Origin: Sphingomonas sp. UNC305MFCol5.2
Lineage (GTDB): Bacteria > Pseudomonadota > Alphaproteobacteria > Sphingomonadales > Sphingomonadaceae
DNA length: 64,000 nucleotides
Assembly: GCF_000712135.1 (NCBI RefSeq)
Contig: NZ_JOOE01000002.1
Location: 620,001-684,000 of the forward strand
Reading direction: 5' to 3'
The position numbers were made by a program, and so were the translations under genes. Numbering within the stretch: the first letter of the stretch is position 1; each line of letters starts with the position of its first letter. The notes below the pieces were generated by a model. The model saw only the letters and a program-made list of their open reading frames with translations. It was not told where the DNA came from and did no database searches. Positions 18,451 through 27,471 of this stretch are shown one piece after another.

Positions 18451-19650
18451 ATGCCTTCCTTTCTCGGGATCCGGACAGCACTGGCGCTCGTCGTCGCGGT
18501 AATCGCGGCGGGGGTGAGCCTGTTGCTGAACGGCGACGTCCAGGCGAGCCTCGTGATATTGGTCTGCGCCGTCGCAGCGGTGCTGATCGCGGCTAGCGGC
18601 ACCGAGGCGCCTTCGGTGCCCGAGCGCGCCGGACTCGAGCCGGGAAAAGAGCCCGCCATCGCCGATGTGATCGAAGCGATCGCCGAACCGCTGCTGGTGA
18701 TCGCTGGCAGCCGCGTCGAGGCGGCCAATCACGGCGCACGCGAATTGCTGGGCCAACATGTGCTGGGCGAGGACGTCCGGGTGGCGATTCGCCATCCTGC
18801 CGCGGCCGAGCGCCTGACCGGCGCGGACGACGGTGCACCAGGCGCGCCGATCCATCTGGTGGGGCTTGGGGCACGCGATCAGCGTTGGGAAATGCGCGTG
18901 CGCACGTTGGGCGACGGGCGCCGCGTGGTGCATCTAGTCGATCGCACCGGCAGCTATGCGGCCGAAAGGATGCGCGTCGACTTCGTCGCAAACGCCAGCC
19001 ACGAACTGCGCACTCCGCTCGCTTCGCTGCTCGGCTATGTCGAGACGCTGCGCGAAGACGCGGGTGACGATCCCGGAACGCGTGCGCGCTTCCTCAAGAT
19101 CGTGTTCGGCGAGGCGCAACGGATGCAGCGGCTGATCGAGGATCTGATCTCGCTGAGCCGGATCGAGGCCGAGAAATATCGCGTACCGATCCAGGCCGTG
19201 GATCTCGCCGATTTGATCGAGGAAGTGACGATCGAGCTCTCGGGTAGCCCGCGCGCCGCCGATCTCGTCACGCAGATCGGCGATGTCGCGCCGGTCGCCG
19301 GCGATCCGACCCAGCTGAGCCAGCTCCTCCACAACGTCATCGGCAACGCGATGAAATACGGCCGCGAGGCTACGCCGGTCACTGTCTCGCTCCAGCCCGA
19401 GGGCGAAGCGATGGTGCGGCTGACCGTCGCGGACGAAGGCGAAGGCATCCCGCCGCAGCACCTTCCCCGGCTGACCGAGCGCTTCTACCGCGTCGATTCC
19501 GGGCGCAGCCGATCGCTGGGCGGCACCGGGCTGGGCCTGGCGATCGTCAAGCACATCGTCGAGCGGCATCGCGGCCGGCTCGATATCGCCAGCAGCGTCG
19601 GCAAGGGTACGACCGTCAGTATCCTGCTGCCGGTACAGCGAGTGTCATAA
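18451..19650 (+). CDS. phoR: Phosphate regulon sensor histidine kinase
   Basis: 399 residues. Two short hydrophobic segments at the N terminus anchor it, then comes a PAS-like domain (EPLLVIAGSRVEAANHGA), the HisKA box NASHELRTPLASLLGYVE (His near residue 186) and a GHKL ATPase with VIGNAMKYG and GGTGLGLAIVKHIVERH. It heads the pst-pho cluster and is the kinase/phosphatase partner of PhoB encoded at the end. ATG at 18451 is preferred; the frame extends back to 18400 without conserved sequence. Confidence 0.94.
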   Translation: MPSFLGIRTALALVVAVIAAGVSLLLNGDVQASLVILVCAVAAVLIAASGTEAPSVPERAGLEPGKEPAIADVIEAIAEPLLVIAGSRVEAANHGARELLGQHVLGEDVRVAIRHPAAAERLTGADDGAPGAPIHLVGLGARDQRWEMRVRTLGDGRRVVHLVDRTGSYAAERMRVDFVANASHELRTPLASLLGYVETLREDAGDDPGTRARFLKIVFGEAQRMQRLIEDLISLSRIEAEKYRVPIQAVDLADLIEEVTIELSGSPRAADLVTQIGDVAPVAGDPTQLSQLLHNVIGNAMKYGREATPVTVSLQPEGEAMVRLTVADEGEGIPPQHLPRLTERFYRVDSGRSRSLGGTGLGLAIVKHIVERHRGRLDIASSVGKGTTVSILLPVQRVS

Positions 19651-19659
19651 AGCCGTAAC
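19642..19659 (+). promoter_or_regulatory. Putative Pho box overlapping the phoR stop codon
   Basis: GTGTCATAAAGCCGTAAC matches the PhoB-box layout CTGTCAT-N4-CTGTCAT: 6 of 7 in the first half and 4 of 7 in the second, with correct 11-bp spacing. It includes the phoR TAA stop and lies immediately before pstS, so pstS-phoB could be induced from inside the cluster. Confidence 0.5.
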
Positions 19660-19679
19660 CGACTTGCAAGACACGCGGC

Positions 19680-20756
19680 TTGCGTGCCGCGGCGCACGAC
19701 TCGGGTGAAGCGGGGAGTTCGCACATTTTCGGCAGGTTGGCCCTGATTGCAGCGGCGGCGCTCACGCTGGCCGGCTGCGACAGCAACACGGCGCGCGAGA
19801 TCCGCGTCGTGGGCTCGTCGACCGTCTATCCCTTCACCACCGCCGTCGCCGAAACTTTCGTCAACCAGGGCGGCGGACGCAAGGCGCCGGTGGTCGAATC
19901 GATCGGTACCGGTGCAGGGCTCAAGCGCTTCTGCGAAGGCGTGGGCTGGGAATTCCCCGACATCGCCAATGCGAGCCGCCGCATCAAGAAATCCGAATAC
20001 GAGCTATGCCAGGCCAACGGCGTCGGCGAGATCATGGAAGTTCAGATCGGCGTCGACGGCGTCGCGCTGGCCGAGGCGAATAACGGCCCGCGGCTCGCGC
20101 TGAGCAAGAAGGATGTCTATCTGGCGCTCGCCGCTAATCCCTTCGGCAAGCCCAATGCGGCGCGGAGCTGGCGCGACGTCAATCCGTCGCTCCCGGCGAT
20201 TCCGATCCAGGTGATGGGGCCGCCGGCGACGAGCGGCACGCGTGACGCGCTGGTCGAACTGGTGATGGAGCCCGGCTGCGCCGCCGCGGATCCCGAGGCC
20301 AAGGCGCTCAAGGCCGCCAAGGACACCGCGCCCTATGACAGCCGCTGCAAGCGCATCCGCGACGACGGGCCCTATATCGACAAGGGCGAGAACGACAATC
20401 TGATCGTCCAGGGCCTTGCCGCCAATCCCAACGCCCTCGGGGTTTTCGGCTATTCCTATCTCGAGGAAAATATCGATCGCCTGCACGGCGTGCCGATCGA
20501 AGGCGTCGCGCCGAGTTATGCGACGATCGCCGACGGGACCTATCCGGGCGCGCGGCCGCTGTTCCTCTATGTGAAGAAGCGCCATTTGCGCGCAGTGCCG
20601 GGGCTCGCCGATTTCCTGACACTCTACACGACAATGTGGAACCCCAAGGGCAAGCTCACCCAGCGCGGACTGATCGCCGCGCCGGACGCATTGCGGATGC
20701 ATTCGGCGCAGGTGGTGGCACAGCGCATCGCGCTCGATCCCGCCGGGCTGCACTGA
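19680..20756 (+). CDS. pstS: Phosphate ABC transporter substrate-binding protein
   Basis: Up to 358 residues. A hydrophobic signal ends in LTLAGC, a lipobox, so it is probably a lipoprotein. The mature domain starts IRVVGSSTVYPFT, with the phosphate-binding G-S-S-T and GTGAGLKRFC and a later PPATSGTRDAL. The start is uncertain: TTG at 19680 is very close to the proposed Pho box, and a TTG at 19737 just before the hydrophobic core is an alternative if transcription starts downstream. The stop overlaps pstC by one base. Confidence 0.93.
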   Translation: MRAAAHDSGEAGSSHIFGRLALIAAAALTLAGCDSNTAREIRVVGSSTVYPFTTAVAETFVNQGGGRKAPVVESIGTGAGLKRFCEGVGWEFPDIANASRRIKKSEYELCQANGVGEIMEVQIGVDGVALAEANNGPRLALSKKDVYLALAANPFGKPNAARSWRDVNPSLPAIPIQVMGPPATSGTRDALVELVMEPGCAAADPEAKALKAAKDTAPYDSRCKRIRDDGPYIDKGENDNLIVQGLAANPNALGVFGYSYLEENIDRLHGVPIEGVAPSYATIADGTYPGARPLFLYVKKRHLRAVPGLADFLTLYTTMWNPKGKLTQRGLIAAPDALRMHSAQVVAQRIALDPAGLH

Positions 20757-22132
20757 TGAACGCCTTCACGCTCCTCTTCCTCATCGCCGGGCTGGGCCTG
20801 ATCGGCTGGCTGACGGCGCGCGCGCGCGCCACCCGGTTCGACCGCGGCGGCGCCAAGCGGCTCCATTCGCTGCCCGGCCAGCACGGCATGTATGTCGCGA
20901 TGTGGACGGCATTGCCCGCCTTGCTGTTCGTCGCGGTGTGGAGCGCAGTGAGCCCCGGGCTCGTCAAGGAAGCGGTGCTCGCGCATCCGGCCGCGGCGCA
21001 GCTTCCCCAATTCGCGTTCGAGCGCGATGCCTTGCTCGCCGAGGCCAAGCGCGTGGCCAATGACGATAGCGCCAAAGCCTTCGATCCGGTCGCCGAACAA
21101 CTGGTCCCCGCCACTCGCGCCGCGCAATCGCGCTATGGCTGGATGGGGACCGGCGTCGCGATCCTGCTCGCCTTTGCCGGCGCCGCTTTCGCACTCACGC
21201 GCGTCCGCGCCCATTTCAAGGCACGCAGCCAGGTCGAGCGCGGGGTGATGGTGCTGCTGCTGGTCGCCTCGCTGATCGCGATCCTGACCACGCTGGGCAT
21301 CTTCCTGTCGCTGCTGTGGGAATCGCTGCGCTTCTTCCAGCAGGTCCCGATCACCGATTTCCTGTTCGGGACGCATTGGAGCCCGCAGGTGATCGACGCC
21401 GCCGATCCGGGCAAGTCGCTCGGCGCGGTGCCCCTGTTCTGGGGGACGTTCTTTATCGGCGCAGTGATCGCGATGATCGTCGCAATCCCGTTCGGGCTGA
21501 TGAGCGCGATCTACCTGACCCAATATGCCGCGCCGCGCGTGCGCCGCTGGATGAAGCCGATCCTCGAGATGCTCGCCGGCGTGCCAACGGTGGTTTACGG
21601 CTATTTCGCCGCGCTGACCGTCGCGCCGGCAGTGCGCGATCTCGCCGTCTCGTTCGGCTATACCTATGCCTCGTCCGAGAGTGCGCTCGCCGCGGGGCTG
21701 GTAATGGGGGTGATGATCATCCCGTTCGTCTCCTCGATGGCCGACGATTCGATCGCCGCGGTGCCGACCGCGATGCGCGACGGCAGCCTCGCGATGGGCG
21801 CGACGACCAGCGAGACGATCTCGAAGGTGCTGATTCCGGCTGCGCTCCCCGGCGTGGTCGCGGGCGTGCTGCTCGCAGTCAGCCGCGCGATCGGCGAGAC
21901 GATGATCGTGGTGATGGCCGCTTCCGGCGCCGCCAACATCACGCTCAATCCGTTCGAGAGCGCGACCACGGTCACCAAGCAGATCGTCGACCTGCTCACG
22001 GGCGAGAGCGAGTTCGACAGTCCGAAGACGCTGGCGGCGTTCGCGCTGGGGCTGACCCTGTTCGTGATCACGCTGCTGCTCAACATCGTCGCGCTGCGCG
22101 TCGTGAAGAAATACCGGGAAGCCTATGAGTAG
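20756..22132 (+). CDS. pstC: Phosphate ABC transporter permease PstC
   Basis: 458 residues, longer than enterobacterial PstC because of an extra N-terminal membrane segment and a periplasmic stretch of about 80 residues before the transport core. The core has VPLFWGTFFIGAVIAMIVAIP and the permease loop around AIGETMIVVMAASG, the contact site for PstB. ATG overlaps the pstS stop (TGATG). It forms the channel with PstA. Confidence 0.94.
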   Translation: MNAFTLLFLIAGLGLIGWLTARARATRFDRGGAKRLHSLPGQHGMYVAMWTALPALLFVAVWSAVSPGLVKEAVLAHPAAAQLPQFAFERDALLAEAKRVANDDSAKAFDPVAEQLVPATRAAQSRYGWMGTGVAILLAFAGAAFALTRVRAHFKARSQVERGVMVLLLVASLIAILTTLGIFLSLLWESLRFFQQVPITDFLFGTHWSPQVIDAADPGKSLGAVPLFWGTFFIGAVIAMIVAIPFGLMSAIYLTQYAAPRVRRWMKPILEMLAGVPTVVYGYFAALTVAPAVRDLAVSFGYTYASSESALAAGLVMGVMIIPFVSSMADDSIAAVPTAMRDGSLAMGATTSETISKVLIPAALPGVVAGVLLAVSRAIGETMIVVMAASGAANITLNPFESATTVTKQIVDLLTGESEFDSPKTLAAFALGLTLFVITLLLNIVALRVVKKYREAYE

Positions 22133-23432
22133 CGCCGTTCCCTCTGCTCCTGGCCCCGAGCGCACGCCGACCGACTGGAACGCCGCGGCGATGCAGCGGC
22201 GCATCCGTCGGCGATACGCCCGCGAGCGGCGCTTCCGCTTCTTCGGGCTGGCGGCGGTGACGCTGTCGGCGGCGTTCCTCGCCTTCCTGCTGATCACGAT
22301 GGTGGCAAATGGCTGGCGGGGCTTCACGCGTACCGATGTGGCGCTGCCGATCGATTTCCCGGCGTCGGGAATGCTGATCGAGCGCGCCCAGCTCCGGACG
22401 CCCGCCGCCGATCTCGCGCTGGCGGGCGCGGGGCTGGAGAATACGGTGAAGGGCGCAGCGGCAACGGCATTCGGAACGGGCGGCGAGGATTTCATCTCCG
22501 AGAACGCCTGGCTGCGCGTGCGCGAGGCGATCAAGACGGACCCGTCGATCCTCGACCGCAAGGTCAGCATCAAGGTACCGGTCTCGACCGAAATCGATCA
22601 GGCCGTGCGTGGCGACGGCAATGCCGAAACCAAAGCGACGGTAGCGAGGCTGCAGCAAGCGGGCGCGCTGTCGCGACACTTCAACACGGATTTCCTGCAC
22701 GAATCCGATTCCACCGATCCGGTCGCGGTTGGCATCTGGGGCGCGCTCAAGGGTTCGCTGCTGACGATGGTGGTGACGTTCCTGATCGCCTTCCCGGTCG
22801 GCGTGCTCTCGGCGATCTATCTCGAGGAATATGCGCCGCGGAACCGCTGGACCGACCTGATCGAAGTCTCGATCAACAATCTCGCGGCGGTACCCTCGAT
22901 CATCTTCGGCCTGCTCGGACTGGCGGTGTTCCTCGGCAGCTGGAGCCTGTTCGGCTACCAGTTCGGTCCGCTATTGCCCCGCTCGGCAGCCCTGGTCGGC
23001 GGGCTCACGCTGGCGCTGATGATCATGCCGGTGATCGTGATCGCCAGCCGCAACGCGATCAAGGCAGTGCCGCCCTCGATCCGCGACGCGGCGCTCGGCA
23101 TCGGCGCGAGCCCGATTCAGGTGGTGTTCCACCACGTATTGCCGCTGGCGATGCCCGGCATCCTGACCGGCACGATCATCGGCATGGCGCGCGCATTGGG
23201 CGAGACCGCCCCACTCCTCCTGATCGGCATGCGCGCGTTCATCGTGACGCCGCCGGGCGGGTTCACCGATCCCGCCACCGTGTTGCCCGTCCAGATCTTC
23301 CTGTGGTCCGACGAAGTCAGCCGCGGCTTCGTCGAGAAGACCAGCGCCGCGATCATCGTGCTGCTGGTGTTCCTGCTCGCCATGAACGGGCTGGCCATCT
23401 ATCTTCGCAACAAGTTCGAGACCCGCTGGTGA
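22125..23432 (+). CDS. pstA: Phosphate ABC transporter permease PstA
   Basis: 435 residues. An Arg-rich cytoplasmic start ([14 protein letters not shown]) is followed by a membrane segment and a long periplasmic part of about 150 residues, the extension (DUF3333) known in alphaproteobacterial PstA. Permease core: [20 protein letters not shown] and the EAA-type loop [13 protein letters not shown]. Overlaps pstC by 8 nt and pstB by 1 nt. Confidence 0.94.
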   Translation: MSSAVPSAPGPERTPTDWNAAAMQRRIRRRYARERRFRFFGLAAVTLSAAFLAFLLITMVANGWRGFTRTDVALPIDFPASGMLIERAQLRTPAADLALAGAGLENTVKGAAATAFGTGGEDFISENAWLRVREAIKTDPSILDRKVSIKVPVSTEIDQAVRGDGNAETKATVARLQQAGALSRHFNTDFLHESDSTDPVAVGIWGALKGSLLTMVVTFLIAFPVGVLSAIYLEEYAPRNRWTDLIEVSINNLAAVPSIIFGLLGLAVFLGSWSLFGYQFGPLLPRSAALVGGLTLALMIMPVIVIASRNAIKAVPPSIRDAALGIGASPIQVVFHHVLPLAMPGILTGTIIGMARALGETAPLLLIGMRAFIVTPPGGFTDPATVLPVQIFLWSDEVSRGFVEKTSAAIIVLLVFLLAMNGLAIYLRNKFETRW

Positions 23433-24199
23433 TGACGGAAACAGCTCATAAGATGTCCGCCCGCGGCGTGAGCGTCTTCTACGGCGACAAACAGGCCGTG
23501 AAGGACGTGTCGATCGACATCGACATGGACAAGGTGACTGCGTTCATCGGCCCGTCGGGCTGCGGCAAATCGACCTTCCTGCGTACGCTCAACCGGATGA
23601 ACGACACGATCGCCAGCGCGCGCGTGACGGGCGACATCATGCTGGACGGCGAGAACATCTATTCGTCGGCGATGGACGTGGTGCAGCTGCGCGCGCGGGT
23701 CGGCATGGTGTTCCAGAAGCCCAACCCCTTCCCCAAGTCGATCTTCGAGAACGTCGCTTACGGCCCGCGCATTCACGGGCTCGCCGCGTCGAAGCCCGAG
23801 CTCGAGGCGATCGTCGAGCGCTCGCTGAAACGCGCGGGCCTATGGGAGGAAGTGAAGGATCGGCTGCAGGACAGCGGCACCGCGCTTTCCGGCGGCCAGC
23901 AGCAAAGGCTATGCATCGCGCGCGCGATCGCAGTCGATCCCGAAGTGATCCTGATGGACGAGCCGGCCTCCGCGCTCGATCCGATCGCCACCGCCAAGAT
24001 CGAGGAACTGATCCACGAACTGCGCGGCCGCTATGCCATCGCCATCGTCACGCATAACATGCAGCAGGCGGCACGCGTGAGCCAGCGCACGGCCTTCTTC
24101 CACCTCGGCACGCTGGTGGAGTATGGCGAGACCGACCAGATCTTCACGACGCCGCGCGAAGAGCGCACCAAGGACTATATCACCGGAAGGTACGGCTAA
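23432..24199 (+). CDS. pstB: Phosphate ABC transporter ATP-binding protein
   Basis: 255 residues. Walker [10 protein letters not shown], signature [14 protein letters not shown], Walker [14 protein letters not shown] and the switch His in [12 protein letters not shown] are all intact. The chosen ATG at 23432 overlaps the pstA stop; an in-frame ATG seven codons later is an alternative. It energises the PstCA channel. Confidence 0.96.
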   Translation: MTETAHKMSARGVSVFYGDKQAVKDVSIDIDMDKVTAFIGPSGCGKSTFLRTLNRMNDTIASARVTGDIMLDGENIYSSAMDVVQLRARVGMVFQKPNPFPKSIFENVAYGPRIHGLAASKPELEAIVERSLKRAGLWEEVKDRLQDSGTALSGGQQQRLCIARAIAVDPEVILMDEPASALDPIATAKIEELIHELRGRYAIAIVTHNMQQAARVSQRTAFFHLGTLVEYGETDQIFTTPREERTKDYITGRYG

Positions 24200-24888
24200 T
24201 GGCGATCGGCCAGGAACATACCGTCAAGGCGTTCGACCAGGACATCAAGCAGCTCCGCGCGCTGATCAGCCAGATGGGCGGGCTCGCCGAGCAGGCGATC
24301 GACGACGCGATGAAGGCGCTGCAGCGCGGCGACACCGTGCTTGCCGATGAAGTCCGCAAGAAAGACAAGGCGATCGACGCGATCGAGGCCGAGGTCGAGA
24401 AGCTCGCGGTCCGCGTCATCGCGCTGCGCGCGCCGATGGCCGACGACCTTCGCGAAGTGATCGCCGCATTGAAGATCGCCGCGGTGGTCGAGCGGATCGG
24501 CGACTATGCCAAAAACATCGCCAAGCGCGTGCCGCTGATCCACGCAGAAGGCGAGGAGCGCATCGAGGCGCTGTCGCTGTTGCCCGCAATGGCGCGGATG
24601 GCGAGCGACATGGTGCACGACGTACTCGACGCCTTCGCGTCACGCGATGCCGAGGTGGCCGCCCAGATCTGCGTGCGAGACACTGCGCTCGACGATTTCT
24701 ATGACGCGATCTTCCGCACCCTGGTGACATTCATGGTCGAAAATCCGCGCACGGTGAGCCAGGTTGCGCATTTGCTGTTCGTCGCCAAGAATATCGAGCG
24801 GATCGGCGACCATGCCACCAACGTCGCCGAGATGGTGTATTTCGCCGCGACCGGCCGCTATCTGGCCGACGAAGCGGCTGCTGGTTAA
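24199..24888 (+). CDS. phoU: Phosphate signalling protein PhoU
   Basis: 229 residues, all helical, with two repeats of the PhoU fold. Each carries the metal-binding E/D-x3-D pattern, seen as VERIGDYAKNIAKR and IERIGDHATNVAEM. PhoU links PstB to PhoR and keeps the regulon off when phosphate is sufficient. The ATG overlaps the pstB stop (TAATG). Confidence 0.96.
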   Translation: MAIGQEHTVKAFDQDIKQLRALISQMGGLAEQAIDDAMKALQRGDTVLADEVRKKDKAIDAIEAEVEKLAVRVIALRAPMADDLREVIAALKIAAVVERIGDYAKNIAKRVPLIHAEGEERIEALSLLPAMARMASDMVHDVLDAFASRDAEVAAQICVRDTALDDFYDAIFRTLVTFMVENPRTVSQVAHLLFVAKNIERIGDHATNVAEMVYFAATGRYLADEAAAG

Positions 24889-24898
24889 GGACGCGAAG

Positions 24899-25591
24899 AT
24901 GGCCCGGGTAAAAATGCTTCTCGTCGAGGACGACGCGGCGATCGCCGAACTGGTGACGTGGCATTTCAAGCGTGAGGATTACGAGGTCAAGCACACCCCC
25001 GATGGCGAGGAGGCCCTGTTGCTCGCCAAGGAAGCGACGCCCGACATCGTACTGCTCGACTGGATGGTCGAGGGGCTTTCGGGGATCGAAGTGTGCCGCC
25101 GCCTGCGCCGCATGCCCGAGACCGCCAATATCCCGATCATCATGTTGACCGCGCGCGGCGAGGAAGAGGACCGCGTGCGCGGGCTCGAGACCGGTGCGGA
25201 CGATTACGTCACCAAGCCGTTCAGCCCCCGCGAGCTGGTCGCCCGCGTCGGCGCGGTGCTGCGCCGCGTCCGTCCGGCGTTGGCGGGGGAGGCGTTGAGC
25301 TATGCGGATATCGAAATGGACACGGTGGGACACAAGGTTCGCCGCGGCGGCGACGTGATTTCGCTCGGGCCGACCGAGTTTCGGTTGCTCAAGCATTTTC
25401 TGGAGCATCCGGGCTGGGTGTTTTCCCGGGAACGCCTGCTCGACGCGGTATGGGGGCACGACAGCGACATCGAATCGCGCACCGTCGACGTCCATATCCG
25501 GCGGCTGCGCAAGGCGATCAACCATGGCGACCGCCCCGACATCATCCGCACCGTCCGCTCGGCGGGCTATGCGCTGGACACCGGGAACTAA
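24899..25591 (+). CDS. phoB: Phosphate regulon response regulator
   Basis: 230 residues. Receiver domain with LLVEDDAAI, phosphoacceptor Asp in IVLLDWMVEG, Thr in IIMLTARGEEED and Lys in VTKPFSP; OmpR-type winged helix with LGPTEFRLLKHFLEHPG and ESRTVDVHIRRLRKAI. The LTARGEEEDRVRGLE segment is characteristic of PhoB. It lies 10 bp after phoU and ends the phoR-pstSCAB-phoU-phoB cluster. Confidence 0.96.
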   Translation: MARVKMLLVEDDAAIAELVTWHFKREDYEVKHTPDGEEALLLAKEATPDIVLLDWMVEGLSGIEVCRRLRRMPETANIPIIMLTARGEEEDRVRGLETGADDYVTKPFSPRELVARVGAVLRRVRPALAGEALSYADIEMDTVGHKVRRGGDVISLGPTEFRLLKHFLEHPGWVFSRERLLDAVWGHDSDIESRTVDVHIRRLRKAINHGDRPDIIRTVRSAGYALDTGN

Positions 25592-25618
25592 ATCCGGAGC
25601 CATCTCGTAGGTCTCGCG

Positions 25619-25651
25619 TTCTCGAAAAGCGCAGTCGGTTGCGCTCGAGAA
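25619..25651. terminator. Hairpin after phoB
   Basis: TTCTCGA (25619-25625) pairs with TCGAGAA (25645-25651), and inside it GCGCA pairs with TGCGC. It follows the phoB stop by about 27 bp. No clear U-run follows, so termination is uncertain; it may instead shape the leader of the next small gene. Confidence 0.35.
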
Positions 25652-25669
25652 ACTGTTCGGAGACCTGTG

Positions 25670-25948
25670 ATGACTCTGATCATTTTGGCCGCACTCGCGA
25701 TGAGCAGCGGTGCGTTCCCGCAGGATACGCCTGCCCAGACCAACCCGCCTGCCGACACGCCGGCGCGCCTCGGTGGGCTGGCGCCCGCGAGCCCGTGGCC
25801 GAACGGGCCGCCTGCCCCCGGCCAACAAGTGGTGTTCGTCCCCAATCCCCAGACCCCTAGCGAGGCCTTCCCGCCGCCGCCGCCGCGCGAAAACGTTCCC
25901 TTCTGCAAGCGCGGCCAGTTTGACGGCTGCAAGCAGCGGGGCGGCTGA
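25670..25948 (+). CDS. Small secreted Pro-rich protein with C-terminal Cys pair
   Basis: 92 residues. A short hydrophobic signal (MTLIILAALAMSSGAF) is followed by a Pro/Gly-rich region and the ending FCKRGQFDGCKQRGG. A GGAG site precedes the ATG, and a GTG one codon upstream is an alternative. The C-terminal C-x8-C-[KR]QRGG is shared with the next gene, so the two are paralogues. Exported to the periplasm or beyond; function unknown. Confidence 0.7.
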   Translation: MTLIILAALAMSSGAFPQDTPAQTNPPADTPARLGGLAPASPWPNGPPAPGQQVVFVPNPQTPSEAFPPPPPRENVPFCKRGQFDGCKQRGG

Positions 25949-26060
25949 GCGACGAACGCCGCTTTTGGCAAGGTGAAGCGTGCCGGGAGCGCAACAACTT
26001 GTTCGCTACGGACGTTTCTCTTCCGCAACGGGGGGCCCGTAGCGAGAAGAGGATTTGCGA

Positions 26061-26447
26061 ATGAAATGGACGATCATGGCCGCCGCGCTGATCATCAGCG
26101 GCACCGCGGCGGCACAGGACGTGCCCGCCACCCAGCAAACCCCCGCGCAGACCACGACGCCTGACGCGACGACGACCGCCGATCCCCAGTCGACCACGCC
26201 GGGCACCACCGGCTCGGGCACGACGACCGACACCACGGCGACTCCGCCCGACGCGGCCGCTGCGACGCCGGCTGCGCCCGATGCGGCAGCTGCTCCGACG
26301 ACGCCCGACGCTGCAGCCGCGCCGGCTCCGGCCGCGGCACCGGCTCCCGCACCGATGACGGCCGGCCCCGCGCCTGCCGCGCAACAGGAATATCCGCCCT
26401 GCTCGAAGACCGTGAAGGATCAGTGCCGCCAGCGCGGCGGCCGCTGA
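26061..26447 (+). CDS. Small secreted Thr/Ala/Pro-rich protein, paralogue of the preceding gene
   Basis: 128 residues. Signal peptide KWTIMAAALIISGTAAA, then a low-complexity linker of Thr, Ala, Pro and Asp (about residues 22-108) and the ending PPCSKTVKDQCRQRGGR. The AAGAGGA site upstream supports ATG at 26061. The linker repeats are of the PDAAAA type. The cysteine-bearing tail is the only conserved part shared with its neighbour, which suggests a small folded or cross-linked C-terminal knob on a flexible tether. Confidence 0.7.
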   Translation: MKWTIMAAALIISGTAAAQDVPATQQTPAQTTTPDATTTADPQSTTPGTTGSGTTTDTTATPPDAAAATPAAPDAAAAPTTPDAAAAPAPAAAPAPAPMTAGPAPAAQQEYPPCSKTVKDQCRQRGGR

Positions 26448-26486
26448 GGGCCAAAGCGGGTTTGCGCCCGCGGTGATGGCATCATA

Positions 26487-26518
26487 GGAAGCGCTCCACA
26501 GGTTTCAGGAGCGCTTCC
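26487..26518. promoter_or_regulatory. Perfect dyad over the ribosome-binding site of the following dehydrogenase
   Basis: GGAAGCGCTCC (26487-26497) and GGAGCGCTTCC (26508-26518) are 11-bp inverted arms with a 10-nt loop, ending one base before the ATG. The right arm includes AGGAG. It could be a TetR/GntR-type operator or an RNA hairpin blocking translation. Confidence 0.5.
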
Positions 26519-27406
26519 ATGACCATAGGTTTCGACAATCGCGTCGCCATCGTGACGGGCGCGGGCGGCGGCCTCGGCCGCGCCTATGCCCTCGAACTGG
26601 CGCGGCGCGGCGCGAAGGTCGTGGTCAACGATCTCGGCGGCGCGCGCGACGGCACGGGCCATTCGGATGCCGCGCTCGCGGTGGTGCGGGAGATCGAGGC
26701 CGCAGGCGGCGAGGCTTTCTCCAACGGCGGCAGCGTCACCGAATATGACCAGATGGTCGCGATGGTCGAAGCTGCCAAGGCGCGCTGGGGCCGAGTGGAC
26801 ATCCTGATCAACAACGCCGGGGTCCTGCGCGACAAGAGCTTCGCCAAGATGGAGCCGGAGGATTTCCGCTTCGTCGTCGACGTGCATCTCAACGGATCGG
26901 CCAACTGTACCAAGGCGGTGTGGGACACGATGCGCGAGCAGAATTACGGCCGGATCCTGATGACCGCCTCATCGACCGGACTGTTCGGCAATTTCGGCCA
27001 GGCGAATTACGGCGCGGCGAAGCTCGGCCTGGCGGGCCTTGCCAAGACGCTGCATCTCGAAGGCGCGAAATACGGCATCAAGGTCAACACCATCGCCCCC
27101 GTCGCCGGCACGCGGATGACCGAGGACATCTTCCCCGAGGCGGCGTTCAAGGCGTTCGCGCCGGAGAATGTGGCGCCCGCGGCGCTGTACCTCGTCTCGG
27201 AGGACGCGCCCACCAACATGATCATCGGCGCCGGCGCCGGCGTGGTGCAGGCCGCTTACGTAACGCTCACCAAGGGAGTGAAGCTAGAGGCGCCGACGCC
27301 CGAAAGCGTCGCCGCGCAATGGGCCGAGATCATCGACCGCAAAAGCGAGATCGTCCCCAATTCGGGCGCCGAGCAGACCATGTCGATCATGTCCCGGCTG
27401 CAATAG
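26519..27406 (+). CDS. SDR-family 3-hydroxyacyl-CoA dehydrogenase-like protein
   Basis: 295 residues. Cofactor motif TGAGGGLGRAYALELARRGA, then VVVNDLGGARDG, NNAG and the catalytic YGAAK. The VNDLGG and long C-terminal part resemble the dehydrogenase domain of peroxisomal multifunctional enzyme type 2, which oxidises (3R)-hydroxyacyl-CoA. No hydratase or thiolase gene is adjacent, so the pathway remains open (fatty-acid or steroid side-chain degradation are options). Its start lies directly behind a strong dyad. Confidence 0.85.
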   Translation: MTIGFDNRVAIVTGAGGGLGRAYALELARRGAKVVVNDLGGARDGTGHSDAALAVVREIEAAGGEAFSNGGSVTEYDQMVAMVEAAKARWGRVDILINNAGVLRDKSFAKMEPEDFRFVVDVHLNGSANCTKAVWDTMREQNYGRILMTASSTGLFGNFGQANYGAAKLGLAGLAKTLHLEGAKYGIKVNTIAPVAGTRMTEDIFPEAAFKAFAPENVAPAALYLVSEDAPTNMIIGAGAGVVQAAYVTLTKGVKLEAPTPESVAAQWAEIIDRKSEIVPNSGAEQTMSIMSRLQ

Positions 27407-27418
27407 CGCCTCACCGTA

Positions 27419-27447
27419 TTGTTTCACTAATACACTTGTGCTATGCA
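27419..27447 (+). promoter_or_regulatory. Candidate sigma-70 promoter for the DUF2157-like gene
   Basis: TTGTTT (27419-27424) and TATGCA (27442-27447) are separated by 17 bp and lie 25 bp before the ATG, with AGGAGG between. This is a plausible housekeeping promoter with imperfect boxes. Confidence 0.4.
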
Positions 27448-27471
27448 ATTCTCACAACAGGAGGATTGCCA

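Noticed and set aside
20624..22573. Long minus-strand frame opposite pstC/pstA
   Set aside because: Composition is His/Arg/Asp-rich in the way of antisense frames in high-GC DNA; the plus strand holds clear permease genes.
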